Origin: Armillaria gallica
Taxonomy: Eukaryota; Basidiomycota; Agaricomycetes; Agaricales; Physalacriaceae
Assembly: GCA_037576215.1 (NCBI GenBank)
Contig: JBANDB010000001.1
Coordinates: forward strand, 6,820,001 to 6,884,000
Direction: 5' to 3'
DNA length: 64,000 bases
Shown here: in pieces, positions 10,523 through 22,689 of the stretch
Layout: every line of letters starts with the position of its first letter
How positions within the stretch are numbered: the first letter of the stretch is position 1
The notes under the pieces: model-generated
Databases searched by the model: none
The model's input: only the letters and a program-made list of their open reading frames with translations
Told to the model about the DNA's origin: nothing
Translations under genes and position numbers: made by a program

Positions 10523-11835
10523 ATGCTGTCTCTTGTCGCTTATCTACTTGTGATTACCTCTCCTTTGGTATCTGCTCTCCGCATAGGTACCTGGAACATG
10601 CGATACGATTCGCAGTCAAACGATATCACGGTCCAGGAATCTATAGATTCCCTCGCCGATCCCCTGCAGGATTTTACCGACCTCGGTATATCCAATGGCG
10701 CAGAACAACCCTGGAGCACGCGTAGAATTCGCATCGCAGAGCACGTCTTGAACGAGGGAGCCTCCATTCTTAGTTTGTACACTTTATTTTTGGGGTTTGG
10801 AATACCCACTCATGTATGTCTGTGCAGGCATACAAGAAGCTTTGGTTCGGCAGGTCAACGATCTCGTCGAGTTGCTCGGTGATGAATGGTCCTACGTATG
10901 CGTTTTCTTACGTTAGGTTATTTGTGTCTGATAACGAAAATAGGTCGGTGTGGGTCGTGATGACGGAGTTGCCGCCGGGGAGTTCAGTGCTATTTTTTAC
11001 AAGACGTGGGTGCCCGATACTTGTATCTCCTTTCCTCTCATCTCATCTTATTTTACCCAGGACTGACGTCACACTATCCTGGAACGACACTTTCTGGCTG
11101 TCGTAAGTCCTTTGAGGCAGTTGAGCGATACAACACATTATGTATGATCGTTGTTGCACAGGAATATACCATTGGAGCCGTCAAAGTACCCCGGCGCGGG
11201 GAGTCATCGTATCGCCAACGTTGCCCGATTCACTACCGGATGCAAGACCTTTACACTGATCAACACTCACCTGGATGATATATCCGATGATCAACGGCAA
11301 TTGGGTGCCTCGATGATCCTGACGCGCGCTAAATACGAAGCAGTGCAGTCTAATGGACCGGTATTTGTCACCGGCGATTTTAATAGGTATTCTATCGTCG
11401 GTGTTCTAGGTAACCGTGGTATTAATAATGGAGTAGTCCTTCTACCGGCGACGATTCTGCGGCGTACGGGATCATAACAGGCTCGCACGATCTTTTCGCG
11501 ATGAATGCCACTTGGGCAGCCAAATACGATGTCTGCGACGAGCTGTCGGACTTTGTGATGGGAGATCTCCGAGGCCAGGCTCCCCCACGGATGGTATCGA
11601 AGAATTATGCGACTTATAGCGCTTGGACAGGCCCTGCTGATACCAGCAAGTGGACGAGGATTGATTTTGTCTTTGGGGGAAGTAATGGTGGATGGTGAGA
11701 CCATTTCTTTCAGTTAGGACTCATAGCTCATTGGGTTTCAGGACGGCGAATTCGTACAAGGTAGACTCTGCTTTGAACGATGACGGTCTTCTCATGAGTG
11801 ACCATCGACCTACTTTTGTTGACGTTTCTTTCTAA
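10523..11835 (+). CDS. Secreted endonuclease/exonuclease/phosphatase-family protein (paralog 1)
   Basis: Seven exons (10523-10772, 10828-10895, 10944-11005, 11061-11102, 11162-11386, 11437-11694, 11742-11835) encode 332 aa. The N-terminus MLSLVAYLLVITSPLVSA is a signal peptide. The fold is the DNase I/EEP type, with the expected order of motifs: an early Asn (RIGTWNMRYDS), the metal-binding Glu in IQEALVRQV, INTHLDD, the catalytic GDFNR block, and the C-terminal SDHRP with the Asp-His pair. EEP enzymes cleave phosphodiester or phosphomonoester bonds in nucleic acids, inositol phosphates or lipids; the substrate cannot be told from sequence. A paralog on the opposite strand at 45288-46606 shares five intron positions and has exons of identical length (62, 42, 258 and 94 nt). 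Confidence 0.88.
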
Positions 11836-12781
11836 ATTATGCATATCTATCCGCATCAAATCAAGGCCTCTGACCCACGGTCCGAGTCTTAGTTCGGATC
11901 TGTCCTTGGTTTCCTTTACGTTGACAAACGAGACGTGAAAGAGGTATGAACTCGCCATTATCAAAAGCACAATAGCGGCTAGTATGCCGCCTTAGAGGTT
12001 GACAATATGTTGTTCTCATGAATGCGTAAACAAGCACCGGTCTTCGTCATAAACCGAGATGGGGCTTGAGATCTGAGAGCTTGAGCTTGAAACTTGAAGG
12101 TTCTCCGAGATTCCCGAAACAACCTTATATCGTCATAAACGCCACCACTTATGACGAAGTTCAGACCACTAGCAAAATAAGTACTTTGCTGTCAGAGCGG
12201 TATTTTTGTGGTCTGGTTCGCGAACCTAATAACCTACAACTGAAACAAGGACAAAACTATCAAGGGTAATTGAACCAACTTCTTACATGATTGCATCTGA
12301 CTCGTACTGTCCGAAGTTCAAGTCAAACAGTTGGAACCCGAACCTAACCAAATCACTGTGACGTCTTGCGAGGAAGGCCTGAGCAGTAGCGGACATATTG
12401 CCTTGTTCAATTGTTCATTTACATTGCTCTAAAACAGAGCGCAATTCAAAATGAAGGATGCCAAGGATCAGTTCCTTAGATGAAGTTATACTGGTCCCTA
12501 TAGACTGGTCAGTGTGAATGATAACTGCTAAATGATGGATATAAGCTACACTGAATGTAATGAAGGTATCGTATGCATTATCATTGTACACTATTGGGGA
12601 AATAAGGGAGACGCCGAGTCTCTGCAGAAGAACGAAGGAAATAGATGTACAACTTGAATCACGACTGATGAATCGATGATGGTGCAAGACGTCAGAAAAG
12701 CGGAACCTTGGCTCGGCACGAACACGAGTTTCTTGTCCATCACGACAAAGATGATCCGACTCCCAAGCCTGCCGACGTTAA
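11836..12781. other. Intergenic region
   Basis: This lies between two convergent genes (EEP paralog 1 and the coiled-coil gene). Only short open frames without recognisable content are present. Confidence 0.5.
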
Positions 12782-13982
12782 TTATGGCTCAACAGCAAAG
12801 ATCTCGTCACCCTCCGTTGTTGCAGGTAAACTATGACTACCAGCTCTGCTCCGCGGAACAAGCGTTCCTGTCTCAGCGACTCTGGCCCCACGCTCCACGC
12901 TCGCTCGGCGGCTATGACTCCGACTCCTGCTAGGACCCGTCTGCCAATCATAGCTCCCCCTTCGCGCGCTAGAGCTCCTCCGGCTGAGAGGCTCCACAGG
13001 TGACAGCGAGTGATCCCGATGGTAAGCCACTACGGGGGAGCCAAACGATGACGACAAGGAGGGCGGTGGAACAGAGGGATACGTGAGGCCTCTCGAAGGC
13101 GTCGCAAAAGTGGGCGTGGGGTTCACCGACAGCGACGTGGGCGGGCTCGTCATGTTCGTGTTATTGCTCACCACGCTAGCGTTGTTCGTCGACATCAACG
13201 GTGAAGGAGGAAAAGGTGACTCGGGCGAGTCTGGAGACTGGTACTCAGACAGCTGTTCCGAAGAAGGATTCGTATTGACACGTCGGATAGACGATGATCG
13301 GCCTATTGGAATTTGCGTCGATGGCCGGTGAGTAGGAATATGAAGAACAGAGTTGGAGGGTGAGTACGACGGTTTGCGATGTATTGGCTGAGAGAATGGA
13401 TCTGCCGAGTGTAGTCCTACGAGGTTGTCAACGGGTACACCCAACTAGATGAAGTCAGGAATTCAGAAACGGGATTCGTACAGCAAAAAAGTCAGTCACT
13501 CACGCGCATCCTATGCTCAATTAGCTCCTCCCTGTATATGTCGTTCAGCCTCGACACCCGGATGAAGTCTCGTTCAGTATCAACGAGGCGATTCCTCAGT
13601 TGCTCGTTCTCACGGCGCAGCGACTCCAACATTGTTTCCACGCTCGGATCACTCAACGACGCCGCTCTCCCGGGTGTCGACGAGCTCGCACCGTTCTCAT
13701 GTTGGCCCAGCAGCGCCGCGGTGAGCTGCCTCGACAGCCTGTTCACATGAGACTCAGATTCAGCCTCGAGAGTATTTTCCAGGTCAATCTTCTCCTCACG
13801 TAACTACCGTCGAGTTCATCAACCGTCCGTCACCACTGAAGACGACGACGACGCACCTTTTCGAGTTTCCGTGAGAGCAGATTAATGAGCCTTTCTTCCT
13901 CGGCTTCGTACGCATTGATGAGGTCCTGCTGCTCCTTGGAGCTCGACGAGGAGAGACGATGAATAGGCGGGGAACGGGACAT
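12782..13982 (-). CDS. Coiled-coil protein with long Ser/Pro-rich tail (possibly SIKE-like)
   Basis: Three minus-strand exons (13982-13857, 13803-13504, 13444-12782) encode 362 aa. Residues about 15-140 are strongly helical with heptads: EEERLINLLSRKLEKLREEK, then SHVNRLSRQL and ETMLESLRRENEQLRNRLVD. The C-terminal 220 residues are disordered, rich in Ser, Pro and Arg, with many RRxSS-type sites suggesting phosphorylation. The coiled-coil pattern resembles SIKE/FGFR1OP2-like proteins, which belong to STRIPAK-type phosphatase complexes, but I rate that assignment only moderate. The start is supported by the good ATG and by heptads beginning soon after it. The gene is followed upstream, on the same strand, by the ChAP gene with a gap of about 300 bp. 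Confidence 0.8.
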
Positions 13983-14286
13983 GGTGGTGGTAAGAAATCA
14001 AGTCAAGGGTCGAGCGCAATATAAGATTTTGTGCTGCAACCTGTTTACGTCGACTAATCGCCCCTTTTGGGATCATTCGGACCGAATGTGCCGGGTCCAT
14101 ATTCGACCTATTCTACGCTTCCTCCCCAATCAGAGAAGATGGCAACCAGGGGTCAAGCCCAGCGGATTATCCTTCTAGACTCTTCCTCCAGTGTCAACCA
14201 GCCGAGAAAATATATATCCATGAGGGCTCAAAAGCAAAAGATTACATGTGAGAGTAAAGACACGCAAAGGAATATAAAAAAAGGAA

Positions 14287-16910
14287 TCAGAAATCATACC
14301 CTTCTACTTTGAAGGTTTTACCATACTGCAGATAACTGTCCATAATTTTGTAAATAGAATCAGGCAACCCCATGCTTATCAGCGTGTTAGAAATCTTGGC
14401 GTGGCCGTGAATTTGGCCGAGCTTGAAGAAGCTTCGGGCGATCTGCGTGGGGTACTGGGAACACAGACAGGTCATCAGTACCCCTTGATGTAACCAATAC
14501 ATTAAGAAAACGTTACTCACTGTCATCTCCGTATAATCAGCATACTGGTATGCAGCCACACGTATAGCCGTCTGTATTGACCGCTGAATATCCCCCTCCT
14601 CCACATACATCTCCATCAACTTTGCCCAAGGCTTCTGCGAATACCGGGGAGCATCCAAACACCGCTGGTACGCTTCCTTGGCCTCCTCTTTGTGGTGTAA
14701 ACGCATCCCAAGATCGCCTAGAATTTCCCATTCATATCCTGTCTTTCGGTAGGCGACGTGCTGCGTCTTGAAATGAGCAACTTCTGCTCTAAATATCGTC
14801 CAAACGCGTAGATCCTACAAGAAGTCATGAGGGCGCATCAATTGAACCGGGTACCGTCGCAGACTTACCTCGTACAGCACCATGAATAGATTATCCAGCC
14901 ACCGTTCGCACAGCCGCTTGTTGCTGAAAGAGAATGGCTCCGGAGGTAAGCCGGGAGACGCTGTATCCTCCTCCTTCTTGTCTCCTTCACCTGCGGCCGC
15001 TTGGACAGGCCTTTCCAGATCGTGCGCTTCCTTCAATACATGATGCGGGGTCCCATTCCCGTTGACAGCTACTGGCGAGCTCTCCTCGTCCTCGTCCCCG
15101 TGCTCGGTCTCTTTCCTTTCCGCTTCTCTGGCATCCCGATCGGACTCTGTTGAAATCCGGATCGTCGGAATGGTTGCTTCTAATGATCCATTCTTCTTCA
15201 TAGAGTCCTGACTGGGGCTATGGGGCGATACCATCCCACGCGTTGATGCATTATCAAGGGTTGTTGCCGACGGTTGAACACTGCCGTCTTCGTGGATTGC
15301 CGTCGAGCTGCCGTTCGTAGAATGGGTAATATCCCCCTGGGCCTTCTGCATCCGATATTCCTCTTCCATAACGAACACACTGCTCCTCGTTTTGAGCAGT
15401 TCATCCCAACCAATCTGTGAAACCAGTCGTGTCAGGAGTGTGTATGCCCGAGCCCAGGTCCCTCGAAGTCCAGGGGAAGGTAGGCGTTGCAATGCAGGAT
15501 CGGCTTCATCATCATCAGTTTTGGCTCGTTCAGGTAGGATTTCACCAATTTGTCGTTGGAAGGGTAAATGTACACGGGATGGGGTCAGATTCCGGTGGGC
15601 GTCTCGTCCGTTAAACGTGAACATTGGACAAGAGTTGAGGGTCAGAAGGGCAGATTCGAATTGGCCAAGGTCGAGATAGAGCTCCGTCAGCTTTTCCCAT
15701 GTCACGAACTCGCTGGGAGCACAATTCACAGCTTGGCGAGCAAGCTTTAGCGCCCACTCGAATTTGCCCTTCGAGCGTAGGAAATCGCACTGAACATGGA
15801 GGAGTGTGTAAGACTGGGGAGTTTCCTTCATCGCTGCTGCAATAATCTGGACCGCCTTGATTTCTTCGTCTGCAAATAGTCACATTATTTTGGCGGCCAT
15901 CAGTATTCAAAAGGCCACGCACTCATGCCAATATAACTCCGTGCCAGTAGAGACGCAACCTCGGGTTCCCTTGCAGCAATCTTCTCGAACAGATTAGCGG
16001 CTTGTTGAAAGCGTCCGCTGTCTCCAAAGTACTTCATGATCCCAGCCGTCAAATGGTTCGAGACGACGGTCGCCACCTGTATTTCGGGATCGGATCCAAC
16101 CTGCCAGCCTGGTTGATCATCAGTGTCGGTTACAGGAAAGGATCAAGGTCCACGTACCTTTCATAAACAGGCTTTCGGCCGCCTGAAGGAACCTTATCTC
16201 GGCTTCCAGTGAAGTTATCGGGTCTAGTTTGCGGTAGGCGTCTAGCCAGTACGTGGGATCATCCGAATACAATATAGACCGCAGCAGTGCCGACACATAG
16301 GTTTCCTGCCAAATTTCCGGCGTCGCTTCATGCCTAATGTCCAACGTCAGAGGCTTGAGAAAATTTGAAAACTGCCAAGTCGACGCACCTTTCCCCTCTT
16401 AGATCAATCACATACGCGTTTACGCCACCAGGAATCTTGACATCGACACGAATATCTACGCGGGAGAAGGCGTTGAAGCAGCTACAAAGGACACGCGCTG
16501 TGAGCTGTGCCCGCAGCTGCAGATTGGTCGTCGCTCACCAATAACATCCATTTCTAACCTTCCAGGCAGCAGTTTTTGCGAACCAGGCAGAGCTATCTTC
16601 AATCGCATACGTCAACGAGTTGATATATGCTGCAAGCGAAGCAGACGACGAGGCATCGACGCCAGAAATGTAGTGATACGACCCGAGCTGGGAGGAAATA
16701 AGACACGTTCGCTGCAGAACTCCTGACACGTACGTCTCGGTGGGCGCTCTTGCCGTTGCTCTTGACGACATGGCACAGATCTGGAGGGCCTAGTTCGCGG
16801 AATGTGGCTGTCACTGTCGTCAGCAATGTTCGACTCGTTGGGCATGGATTTGCTCACCGAGGCTCTCCGTTCTTGCTGTCAGCGATTCTCCTAATTCGAC
16901 CTGGAGACAT
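14287..16910 (-). CDS. Chs5-Arf1-binding protein (ChAP; Bud7/Bch1/Chs6 family)
   Basis: Nine minus-strand exons (16910-16901, 16807-16734, 16687-16539, 16481-16389, 16333-16158, 16108-15923, 15869-14869, 14814-14521, 14454-14287) encode 716 aa, close to the yeast proteins. ChAPs are TPR-containing exomer subunits that sort cargo such as chitin synthase from the trans-Golgi to the plasma membrane with Chs5 and Arf1. Family blocks are clear: RELGPPDLCHVVKSNG, LGSYHYISGVDASS, IPGGVNAYVIDLRG, TYVSALLRSILYSDDPTY, then TPR-like helices and a conserved end (GRTF-type, here KTFKVEGYDF). The N-terminal 10-nt exon and its 93-bp intron are the least certain part. A disordered acidic insert occupies about residues 370-500. 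The last intron (14520-14455, 66 bp) is a multiple of three without stops, so retention would add 22 residues. Confidence 0.85.
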
Positions 16911-18124
16911 TTTCAATTATACTCCAAGTGCTCAGAAAGTACGGCAAACCTCGAATAATTCAGGTATGTCCTTGAATGTCGCCTCCGCCATGGAGGAATA
17001 GGAAAAGGTGTGAATGTGGCGTTATTTGGCAACAGTCCCAACGTGACCGCGCAGCCAAACACTGACACTTCTCTTTCCTAATTGAGGTTCTGGTTATCTA
17101 TTCTCTCTACCACCAACTGCCATTGCCAAGGGACCGACACTGACTTCTTTGTGCACCTTCGTGTCGTCTGCAACATTATCTGCTTCTCATTGCTACCAGC
17201 TGTTCTATGAATCTTGGCGTCGTCAAGCTAGCACAATATTCCCAGGAATCTGGTAAGCCCGAGTGGCGAGATACCATCTACGGATGAACAGTACTGATCC
17301 ATGCAATAGTTACATACTCTTTCGTTCCCCACACGACGCACGAATGACGGTCTCGGTACCTTGATCGCTAACATTTCCAATTCCACCTACACCGTGACCA
17401 TGATCTATATATATACCTTCTTCGAAGTTCGAATCATTGGAGTTCCTTTTGTTCTCCTAGTTGGAGATGAACACCAAGCTGGCTTGTTCGCTGGACATCA
17501 CCGTCAGCGATAAATGGAAGCAAACATTGACAATGTTTCATTGTTATTTGTTCCCTGCCGGAAGGGAATTTGGTGATAACTGCTTCCAATTGTGGGGCAT
17601 TGTGCTCAATGCGGTGTTCCATGCCTGTTATCGATTTTCTGACCTACGCGGCATACAAGTACAGCCTATACCTGATCACGGAGGTTCGTACAAGCAACTG
17701 AGATAAAATATCATCTTGAAATCTACCAGTCTACTGTCTTCGTGATTCTCAGTGACTCATAGTCATTGCTTTGCATGCTTCAAAAAATGATCCGCCCTAC
17801 GATCGTCTTGGAGGCCAACATCATTCGTTGACGGACACTACAATGCAAACCGGGCAGTCCCTTTCAATGTTAGTAACCTCCCAACCGTGATTCCGAGCAT
17901 ACGATCATGTGGCACTCATTCTCTTCCCTTTCCGGACCATTGTGTATCCAGATTTAGATTTTACTTCCGTTGCGCCTATATAAACCCCCTTCTTGTTTTC
18001 ATTCAAGTGCAACAAGTTCTATTCCCTCCATTCCTACCCTTCTACACCTTCTTTGAGCCCGGCGCTCCAGACTTTCTTTCAAACGTTCAATCTCTTCCCA
18101 ATTCTGCCAACCTTCAAGTTCACA
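16911..18124. other. Divergent intergenic region
   Basis: This separates the minus-strand ChAP gene from the plus-strand CBM19-like gene, so it should contain both promoters. A TATA-like TATATATA stretch occurs near 17405-17413. I see no supported coding unit; the 81-codon frame at 17461-17706 has no recognisable content. Confidence 0.5.
17977..17984 (+). promoter_or_regulatory. TATA box of the CBM19-like gene
   Basis: TATATAAA is followed by a pyrimidine-rich leader of about 140 bp (TTCCCTCCATTCCTACCCTTC and similar), which is a typical strong fungal promoter layout before the ATG at 18125. Confidence 0.6.
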
Positions 18125-19352
18125 ATGGTCCACTTCAGCTCCCTCTTCGTTCTCTCTGCGTCGATCGCACTCTCTTCAGCGTTACCTCTTCAAAAGCGCA
18201 TCGCTCAGACCATCGCAGATGCCACACATGACTGGGAACAAGCATGCGTGAGTTCTTTCTTTCCCGCGCTATCGGCTCATCTGAGTCTGTGTCTTTCAGC
18301 TCGCCGCGGGTGGTGCGGGTCAATGCAACCCCCTTTCCCAAACAGCCTTTACAAGTCTCTTGGCTGCCGGAGGAAACTGTGACCAGCAAAACGCAGCCGA
18401 CCAGATGATCGACCTCGCTAAACAGCTTGGCAACGACGCCGAGATGATCAGGTTGACCCAGCTGTTCGTTCAGCAGCCTCGCAATGCTGTAAGCTCCATA
18501 TCTACCTTCTTACGTCTGCATAGACTAATATTTTTCTCTAGCCTGACAGCTTGCAGGTGCCCTACTGCCAAACTGCACCAAAGAACTCCGAACTCAACGG
18601 GCTGTTCCACTGCGAGTTCGCCGGGTCCGACTTTACCAAGTTTAGTGGAGACCAGACCGGAAATGTCCCTCTCGGAGTGAACGCTGTCAATCCCCCTGGT
18701 TCGTGCCCCGCCAAACCTGACGGTCCAGTCCCCGACGGTGTCCAGCTGAACACACTCGTTCAAAACCCTGGTGTTGGGTGCGTTGACCAACCACCTCTGT
18801 TGATAATCTAGCTAACCTGACATGTAGATCCGCCAGTTCAGGCTCCTCCTCCTCCGGCAGCTCCTCCGGCAGCAGCTCCTCTACCGCCTCAGGATCTTCC
18901 GGATCCTCCTCTGGCTCCTCCTCCGCCAGCCCATCCACCGCCTCCGCTGTCAACGACGGAGGAGCCGGCGATGCAGCGGGCAGTTCACCTACATCCTCAG
19001 CAGTTGCCTCAACCTCGACTAGCACGTCCACCACCGGTTTCCAGAAACAAAACGGTGAAGACGCCAAGGCTCTCAACGCGCAGTTCGCTAGCCTGACCGC
19101 ATTGTCTCCTTGTACCGACGGGGACGAGGCATGCGTTAACGGCGGCTTCGCGCAATGTGTCGGGGGTCAGTTCACGATCACCCAGTGCGCTGGGGGTACT
19201 CAGTGCTTTGCCCTTCCCCTTGTGAACAAGGCCGGAACAGTACGTCTTCTCTGCTTTCGTTTTAATGGTTCTCATCTTAACTTTACTTGCAGTCTATCGC
19301 TTGTACGACTCAGGCTGATGCTGATTCGCGCATTGCTGCCACCGGTGCGTGA
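18125..19352 (+). CDS. Secreted Ser-rich protein with CBM19-like C-terminal domain
   Basis: Five exons (18125-18247, 18300-18488, 18542-18777, 18828-19239, 19293-19352) encode 339 aa. A signal peptide (MVHFSSLFVLSASIALSSA) ends before LPLQKR, a possible Kex2-like site. The N-terminal half is a Cys-containing domain of unknown fold. A linker of about 70 residues, nearly all Ser and Gly, follows. The C-terminal 90 residues have the spacing of a CBM19-like chitin-binding module: SPCTDGDEACVNGGFAQCVG, then CAGGTQCFALPLVNKAGTS and a final Cys. Such proteins are secreted to the wall or medium and probably bind chitin; no catalytic domain is present. A TATA box and pyrimidine-rich leader suggest high expression. 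Confidence 0.85.
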
Positions 19353-19642
19353 GGTAGATGAATGGCTTTGACAATTATTTCTACAATCGTGTATGTTATG
19401 GGTATCAATGGAGATGGGACTTGAGTACTAGTTCTCAACATACGCACGACCTAGTGTGGAGTTTCAAGTAAGCTTCGACGTACCATACTAGTTCTGGTCT
19501 TCTATTGCTATGCATTCATGACGGCATCAATCTGAAAGAGTTCTATCATTTCCTCCCAATATTAGGTTCCGATAAGGCAACCTAGTATCATGTTCTAGCT
19601 AACGATATCATGTTCTCATAACTATCAATCTCAGGCTCTGCT

Positions 19643-21787
19643 TCATCTCCCCTTTGCTCCTTCCTTCACCCAGATGCTAACACTTCGATCGGAGCACTTG
19701 AATTCCGCCCAACCATCATCTTCGATGACAACATCGCCCTGATACCACCCCAACAAGTCTTTCCACTTTTCTCCAGCATGTTCCTGCCAATATTAAGTAA
19801 CGACCGGAACAACTGAAATGATGTAACTCACCTTGCCGACTTCCATACGCTTTGATCTGGAGATCAATCAGCTGAAGCAAATATCACGTTCGTGAAAGAA
19901 TCACGAACCCTTCACCTGATCCATTACACAAAACGACGGCACAGCCGTCGATTCCTTTATCCTTCTCGCCCATCCTCACCCATCCCACACAGTTCATATG
20001 ATCCCAATAGTCCCTCAGCTCGCCGTATGCGTACAGCTTGCGCGCACGGATCATAACATCAAGCTGAGATACCGGTTCCTGAGGATTATCTCCTTTCGTA
20101 CCGTATAAGTCGCCCCAAAAGATGCATCTACATAAATGAAAATCATGATTCCAAAGTAGCAATAATAGCGAGAACTTACGGGTACCCGGATGGTCGCAGC
20201 AGGATCAAAGCGTATGCCAAGGGCTTGAACGCCGGAGAAACCCAGCTCTCTAATGCCTGGCCGACTTGCTATAGAACACGGATCACTCAACAAAATCATT
20301 AAGCATGTAATTGCTATGGCGCTCACAGTGCTAGAAAGCAATTAAAACATAAAACATGTGAGGACAACGCAACGCACTCATGATTATCAACGAGGGTCAC
20401 CGCATCAATCGGCCTCTTTTGGACAATCGTGGAGTCCCAAATGGCTCGCATATCATACTCTTCGGCTCTATCTCCGGCTTCCTTGAAGTTGTAGTGTAAC
20501 GGCGTGTCGAATACGCTATACTGAATTGCGCCATGAACTATACCGTAGCAAGCGAGATACAATTGACAAACCTGCGTCCCAAGTGCGCTTAGATAGTCCT
20601 CCAAGTCGCTCAAGTCATCCTTCCAATACTCGCCAACGGCGAACAGATGAGGGTCATTGGTGTCCTCGCGTACAGCCTTGACGAAATCAGCGATGAACTG
20701 GCTGTCGATGTGCTGCAATCAATGAGCATCAGTGGTTCCCAAGATGTGACTGAAAGACTACCTTGACAGCATCAAATCTGAATCCAACAGCGCCGGTCTC
20801 CTTGATAACCCATTTTCCCCAATTGATAACATCTTTCCGCACATCTGGATGGCTGTGGTCGATATCCGCACCCACTACATGATGGTGAGATCGTTGGCAT
20901 CAAAGCTATGGTATTAAATGACTCACTCAAGTAGTCATAGTTGCTGTTCTCGTCGTCGACGCCTTGGGCCCAGTTCTTACCGTCACCGTGAATGCGAAAG
21001 ATCATCGATTTGCCGTTCTTATCGTCATAATCCACGCCCGTAAAGTGGTTGAAGTCCCACTTGAATTTGCTGTACTGGAAAAGATGAATAAACGCGTTGT
21101 TGTGGACGACGCAATGCGCTCTACCTTGCCACCTCTCCCAGGGAAATCGAAGCCTGTCCAGCCCTACAACTGTGGTCAGAAAACGAAGGTAAAACTAAGC
21201 CAGAACGACGTACCTTGATGTCATAAATATCAGAGACCTCTTTGTTTCTGTCGTTGGTATCAACCTCGGTAGCACCAAATTCTTCAGTTCTCTCTGCTCC
21301 AAATCTGCGCGCCGATTAGTTGCGAGAAGTTAAAAAAAGAAAAGACGAGCACGCACTTGTGGTTCAATACCGCGTCTATGTAGGTGACAATTCCGTGTTG
21401 CTTGGCCTTCTTGATGGCGCGCAAAAACTCTTCCTTTGTACCGTATTTGGTCCTTACCCCGCCTTTCTGATCAAATTCGCCAAGATCATACAGGTCGTAA
21501 GTGTCGTAGCCAACCGACTCCTGGCCAGCCGCCTTTGTAGGAGCTGGCAGCAAAGTCAGTATGGAATGGTGGGGACGTCTTCGGCAACATACGAGGCAAC
21601 CACATAGCGGTAATCCCCATCTCGCCCAACTCTGGCGATACATCCGCGATTTTCTTCCAGTGAACGCCATTTCCTTCAGAGTACCACTCAAAGGCTTGTA
21701 TCTGTGAAGACGGGTCGCTCAACGGCGTTGCTCGTGGGAAGGGACTGGACTGACCATGGTGTGATTCTGCTCGTTGTCGTTCGTCAT
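19643..21787 (-). CDS. Intracellular alpha-amylase, GH13 (subfamily 5-like)
   Basis: Fourteen minus-strand exons encode 493 aa: 21787-21755, 21701-21593, 21543-21357, 21304-21214, 21163-21125, 21074-20927, 20874-20762, 20712-20572, 20520-20378, 20330-20327, 20268-20180, 20127-19909, 19856-19832, 19783-19643. There is no signal peptide, so it should act inside the cell on glycogen- or starch-like alpha-1,4-glucan. Conserved GH13 regions are present: DAVLNH, GFRFDAVKH (nucleophile Asp237), VGEYW (acid/base Glu268) and VDNHDT (transition-state Asp335). The start gives MTNDNEQNHTM leading into IQAFEWY, as expected. Exon 10 is only 4 nt (CACT); it supplies the last base of the Asp335 codon and the next Thr. 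The gene converges on the CBM19-like gene, with 290 bp between stop codons. Confidence 0.9.
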
Positions 21788-22689
21788 GGTGGTAGGAGGC
21801 GGGAGAAAGGTCAACGACGTTAGATATCCTGGACTCCATAATATACCAAAAATCTTGACAGGCAATGACGCGGTGACGTCGTTGGTTGTTTAAAAGTCTA
21901 TTTTGGACCTTGGAGTTGCCCACGTTCTCAAGTGACATAGATTTAGATACGAATGTGGCGGAATTCCAAGAACATGAAGAGTCAATTCGTCCAGTTCGAA
22001 TGAATAGTCTTGAGCAAATGTCACTGTATAAATCCAAACTGTTCCAAATCCGGCTTAGCACCAGAGTCAGTTTTACATCACTAGAACAACGCACCATCTA
22101 GCAACTTTCGCGCAATAATTTACTGTTGTCCCAGTGGGGAATAAGGCCAAAGGAGCGACATCCAGGCATCCATAGAATGATGCCCCGTGTGGAACTGCTG
22201 AGTCGTCAGTGCTCCAGGGGAACGAACTTTCCGGTAACTCATCCATCGCCGATCGGACTTCTCCGTATACATCCGAATGGAGAAACCGGCCCGAAAAAAG
22301 CACATCTCTCTTCAACTTGGATTAAACAGCCTGATATCGAACCTCGTACAAGAATCAACCAGCACTCATGAGTCGGAGCGCGTGCCTCGACAATTTCTCC
22401 CCTCATCGGCCCAGAAACAGCTGTCGAATGGGCCTCGCGATTCGGTTGCAAAGCCAAAATACGCCATTTACGAGATAGAAAATGATCCCGGTGCTGGCAA
22501 ATCATCGACGAATGGGTCAAGCCTCTGAGATCTTCAATGGTTGGGCGGGGGGGGAGGTGCCATCCGAGTCCGAGAAATCCATGGTCGCTACACAACAGAG
22601 GTGATTTCGTGGCCATTTAGGTATGGATCTGTCAGGAATCCCTCAGTTCAAGGAAGGAAAACGGGAAGCCATGGCACGAAAGCTGTTGG
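21788..22689. other. Intergenic region upstream of the amylase
   Basis: No gene is supported. The first part is the amylase promoter. A few open frames up to 125 codons lack recognisable motifs. The right part may hold more of the decayed aminopeptidase gene, but I cannot identify it. Confidence 0.4.

Noticed and set aside
16734..16771. Alternative ChAP start at the ATG at 16771, reading ETYVSGVLQR before LGSYHY
   Set aside because: A 46-bp intron (16733-16688) joins DLCHVVKSNG to LGSYHYISGVD in phase, as expected for the family, without needing a frameshift.
18687..19076. 129-codon minus-strand frame rich in Glu and Pro
   Set aside because: It is the antisense shadow of the Ser/Gly-rich linker of the CBM19-like gene, whose five exons are in phase and have a signal peptide.
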